64,000 bases of DNA, from the NCBI RefSeq assembly GCF_026210795.1, contig NC_089443.1:3100001-3164000 (forward strand). Reading direction: 5' to 3'. The notes under the pieces were generated by a model. It did not search any database and had not been told where the DNA came from. It saw only the letters and a program-made list of their open reading frames with translations. A program made the translations under genes and the position numbers. Below are positions 60,521 through 64,000 of the stretch, one piece after another. The stretch's first letter is position 1, and the number at the start of each line of letters is the position of its first letter. The stretch comes from Rhizophagus irregularis. Taxonomy: Eukaryota; Glomeromycota; Glomeromycetes; Glomerales; Glomeraceae.

Positions 60521-60903
60521 AATTATTATTACGGTTACGGCACGTGCCGTAATCACCGTAATTAAAAACCATAAACCGTAAACCGTAATTGCCGTAATTG
60601 CCGTAATGCCGTAATGCCGTAATTTAACTTGACGCTGTAATGCCGTAGTGTAATATGCCGTAAATAAATAAGACTAAACTTAATTTCAGCCATTCGTAAT
60701 GTCCGGTCAACTTTTTATCGCGTTATATCACGTGACGTTACACCAATTTCCAAAAAAGGAAATTTTGTCCCCCAATAAATCAAAAAATGGGTTACATAAG
60801 GTTACACAAGTTTCTAAAAAAGGAGATATTTTTGCCGATCATTTGGTATTATTCAAGTCACGTGATCATAATTAATTACGGCATTTTATTACGGTTACGG
60901 CAT
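60521..60903. repeat. TACGGCAAT-type repeat with inserted TTTCCAAAAAAGGAAA motif
   Basis: TTACGGTTACGGCA and TGCCGTAATTGCCGTAATGC repeat in both orientations at 60540-60660 and 60875-60908. Between them are two copies of the TTACAC(C/A)A(A/G)TTTC.AAAAAAGGA motif (about 60745 and 60810). This is probably a MITE whose right part is cut by retroelement copy B. Confidence 0.55.
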
Positions 60904-60917
60904 TATTTACGACATAT

Positions 60918-62848
60918 GAAATGATTTCAACTCTTTCCCGAATACATTTTTTACGAAAATTTCTGCGTAATAATTTTTTTTAAAAATAATCCCCTTTATT
61001 AAATTTTATTACATAAATATAAAAATGTCTATGGATAAGAGCTGAACATCAAACGAAGAAGCTTTAGACTTCGTTTCCAACTTTAGCGAACAATATTTTC
61101 ACTCTGTTACATATCACTTAAGCTTCTTTGCATATGACGGTTTCCTTAGCGACTTATTTGAAGTTAACCCCTCAGTACCTAATGATAAAGCCCAGTTACC
61201 GATACAGAGGTTTGGCGAGTCAGCCAACCCTACGAACTTCACTTCACAAGCTCAAGCTACAAATATACAACCCACCACCCTTTCGCTAATATTTTCTATA
61301 GCGCTATATGCTGCATCCGAGTCTTGGGTTAATTTTACTACCCAATTCTATTTAAATTTTGGCGACACGGGTGATGATGATGATGACGACGATGATGGAT
61401 CTCAGAATACTGATGATTATCTGATGGATGAGTCACCTTCGCATAAGCTTGATGAAGATGATCTTATACGCTAAGGATTCCAAAAACCACCAAATCCAGT
61501 ACCTATCAAGCTTCCATCAATGCCTGATATAGTAACGCCCCTGTTGATCAAACTGTGATACCCGAAAATTCCCGGAAGAAAGATAAACAAAGGCGTGTGT
61601 TACAGATAATAAACAAGTCGCGAACCAATCAACGAAGGCAATACCTGATGCGAAAACATCAGCCAAAAATTTCCATAAGGGGAAGAAATCATCTGAACTG
61701 GAGGCTATACAGATACTGACAGGATACGAAGCTGTCAGAAAGGAGCTAGAGCGAATCCGAGACATTATAGTTTACGATATCCCGTATACCTGGGACCTGC
61801 AGAAAATACTAGCAGAGTTAAAACTTTGGGGGAACGCTATTAAATGTTCCGTTAAACGGCAACATAAGTATCAGACTCTTCAAGTTAAGATAGCACTTTT
61901 CTTCTTTGCCCTTCCCCAGTTTAATAAATATTGGACGACAGACCTGGGAGGTATACCCGTTAGATGGTTCCTGCAAGTTGGACTTTACGAGAAAGAAAAC
62001 AACGTGAAAAGTTCCAAGCCGTTATTCATGACATTCCGGAGGATATGACGATGGCTACCTTGTGGATAGACCGTAAACCATGTGAATTTTTAATGAAGTG
62101 CGGTGCTAGCTCATTTAAAATTATTCAAACAAGCAAAGGAAGAAGGAAACTTGTGGCCTATTTCGAGAATTGGGAAACCACACTAAGAGCCTTAGATACG
62201 CCACAGTTTTTCGTACCTGACGGTAAGGAGTTGAAATGGTGTTGACACTCCATTCCTACCTTGAAGAAAGCACAAACCAAACCGAAGGCTAAAAATACAC
62301 CGAATACGAAAAAGTCAGGTAAGTCTGACAAAAATTTGGAAAGTAATCAGCCTAAGAAGAAGGATAAACCCACGTCTTCGAAGAAAGTCCCGAAAAATAA
62401 TAACCAGGAGGAGAAACACCCGAAGAATCAGAAGAAGGCAAAGAATACCTCGAAGATTAAGGGTGGTAATAAAGATAACAAGGCGGTTTTAGCAGAGATT
62501 TTAACTTTATTACAGAAACTAGTTTAGCCTACACTTTAATTAGCGAGTTTACTAATTTCAGAATTGTATTATTTTTTAGGATAGAATAGGTTTATGTGTT
62601 TGCACCATAATTTCTTGGAAAGGGGACTTGTCCTCTCCACTTTTTTTTTATTTTTCCCAGTGTGTTTGCCTGGACCTTTATCGGACGTGGTAGTGGTACA
62701 GGTCTTTTTTTTCAAGTAGTTCGGGTTGGCTTCTGGCTTCTCTGAAAATCGATGGTAGGATTAATTTGGGTTGTATTACTTCGGAATCATGCCCTTTGTT
62801 AAAATCCCCTGCCGGCTTCACATAAAATAAATAAATAAATAAAATAAA
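60918..62848 (+). mobile_element. RRM-protein retroelement, copy B, with 14-bp target duplication
   Basis: TATTTACGACATAT stands at 60904-60917 and at 62849-62862, directly after the (TAAA)n tail. The 5' end has about 11 extra bases (GAAATGATTTC) before the shared AACTCTTTCCCGAATAC. The insertion point is only a few bases upstream of copy C, giving a near head-to-tail pair. Confidence 0.88.
61025..62527 (+). pseudogene. ORF1-like RRM protein of retroelement copy B
   Basis: It is nearly identical in layout to copy A: MSMDKS then a TGA at codon 7 (CGA in A), a second stop near 61473, the same frameshift near 61548, and the same missing base near 61968. VPASWTLRERKQREKFQAVI opens the last frame, which is closed by a TGA at 62243 where A has CGA. 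The Lys-rich tail (KKKDKPTSSKKVPKNNN) ends EILTLLQKLV. CGA at 61881 in the consensus is CAA here and TGA in A. The copy is dead but recent. Confidence 0.78.
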
Positions 62849-62867
62849 TATTTACGACATATTCTGA

Positions 62868-64000
62868 AAAAACTCTTTCTCGAATACATTTTTTACGAAA
62901 ATTTCTGCGTAATAATTTTTTTTAAAAAAACATTTCCCTTTATTAAATTTTATTACAAATATTTAAAAATGTCTATGGATAAGGGTAGAACACCTAACGG
63001 AGCAGCTATAGACTTTGTTTCTGAGTTTCAAGATACTTTTTTTGAAACAATATCACAACACTTAGATACCTTTATACAGGACGGTTTCCTTAAAGACCTA
63101 TATGAAAAAAGCCTACTACACCTGTGGATAAAGCCCAGATGTTAATAGATAGGTTTGGCGAGTCAGCCAACCCTCAGAAATTTATAGAACAGGCCCGTTC
63201 TCTGAACATACAACCGACCACCCTTTCGCTCATTTTTTCTATAGCCCTTTCCGTAGTGTCCAGGTCGTGGGATAATTTTACCACTCACTTCTACATGGAA
63301 TTTGGAGATATGGGTGATGATGAGGTTGAACCTGATTTTTTCGATGAGTCAGAAGATGATGAACGGAATGAAGCTGAATTAGGCTCTCGGCTGAGCGAAT
63401 TAGGAGTACAAACACCAAATCCAGTACTTGAAACGCCTCCAATACTGCCCGATGTGGAAATGACTATTGCTGATCAAACTGTGACACCTGAAACTTCCCG
63501 GAAGAAAGATAAACAAAAAGCGCGTGCTATAGTTGATAAACAAGTCAAGAACCAATCAACAACGGCAAAACCTGATGCTAAAACATCAGCCAAAAATTCC
63601 CAAAAGAATAAGAAATCACCTGATAATGAAGTTACTCAAATACTGACAGGATACGAAGCTGTCGGAGATGAGCAGGAGCGAATCCGAGACATAATAGTTT
63701 ACGATATCCCGTATACCTGGGACTTGCAGAAGATATTAGCAGAGTTAAACTTTTGGGGAACACTATCAAGTGTTCGGTTAAACGCCAACACAAGTATCAG
63801 ACTCTTCGAGTCAAGATAGCACTTTTCTCCTTCTCCCTTCCCCAGTTCAACAAATATTGGATGACAGACCTGGGAGGTATACCTGTGAGATGGTTCCCTG
63901 CAAGTTGGACTTTACGAGAAAGAAAACCACGTGAAAAGTTCCAAGCCATCATTCATGACATTCCGGAGGATATGACGATGGCTACCTTGTGGATGGACCG
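62868..64000 (+). mobile_element. RRM-protein retroelement, copy C, cut by window end
   Basis: It starts AACTCTTTCTCGAATACAT right after the target duplication of copy B. It differs from A and B at many sites, especially in the acidic linker, and lacks two frameshifts that A and B share. Its 3' tail lies outside the window. Confidence 0.8.
62970..64000 (+). pseudogene. ORF1-like RRM protein of retroelement copy C (partial)
   Basis: ATG 62970 reads MSMDKGRTPNGAAIDFVSEF. A one-base loss near 63112 (EKSLLHL) interrupts it. The next frame is open from 63124 (VDKAQMLIDRFGESANPQKF) through IVYDIPYTWDLQKILAEL. A further indel near 63770 shifts the first RRM-like unit. The part after it keeps GIPVRWFPASWTLRERK in one frame, where A and B have lost a C. 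The linker is longer and more acidic than in A (EVEPDFFDESEDDERNEAEL). Confidence 0.75.

Overview
The window reads as a nuclear contig from an arbuscular mycorrhizal fungus close to Rhizophagus. It is very AT-rich, has short GT-AG introns, carries few host genes, and is packed with transposable-element (TE) families whose proteins I recognise as typical of that lineage. The species assignment is an inference from protein style; no database was searched.

Layout. 0-6.5 kb: a Helitron-type N-terminal relic, AT-rich minisatellites, and a tandem array at 2.3-4.4 kb. On the minus strand the array looks like 15 micro-exons (25-43 nt) separated by 16 introns, nearly all of which contain two hairpins. 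6.9-8.4 kb: a foldback element with a TA-target MITE nested in it. 8.5-17.4 kb: one apparently full-length LINE with a poly(A) tail and a 14-bp target duplication; ORF1 and ORF2 (endonuclease, reverse transcriptase, RNase H) are both broken. 18.3-20.5 kb: a MITE nested in another copy of its own family, plus a 312-bp insertion. 21.7-24.9 kb: a complete but decayed hAT transposon with an 8-bp target duplication. 26.7-29.3 kb: the only clearly host-like stretch, with a probable GON7 (KEOPS subunit) gene and a divergent three-exon gene of unknown function. 30.6-33.3 kb: a pogo/Tigger pseudogene interrupted by a MITE. 34-35.5 kb: two decayed, converging copies of an RRM-protein retroelement. 36-40 kb: a SAM-domain-like family gene and a DD34E Tc1-type transposase, both lying between 33-bp inverted repeats, with a hAT-type MITE inside the transposase. 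40.7-45.1 kb: a PIF1 helicase relic and a decayed BAH/Tnp2-like transposase. 45-60 kb: satellite-like blocks, a Q/P-rich pseudogene, retroelement copy A, a double zinc-knuckle ORF, a mariner remnant, a charged three-exon gene and another MITE. 60.2-64 kb: GATATC- and TACGGC-rich repeats, then retroelement copies B and C nearly head to tail.

How parts work together. Most loci do not form pathways; the window records nested insertion and decay. Target duplications give an order of events: copy B inserted beside copy C, the hAT MITE inserted into the Tc1 gene, and one MITE inserted into its own relative. Retroelement copies A and B share frameshifts that C lacks, and their stop codons look like CpG deamination. 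The most unusual item is the micro-exon/hairpin array: every splice-like boundary is kept, stems change in paired fashion, yet no single reading frame runs through all the micro-exons.
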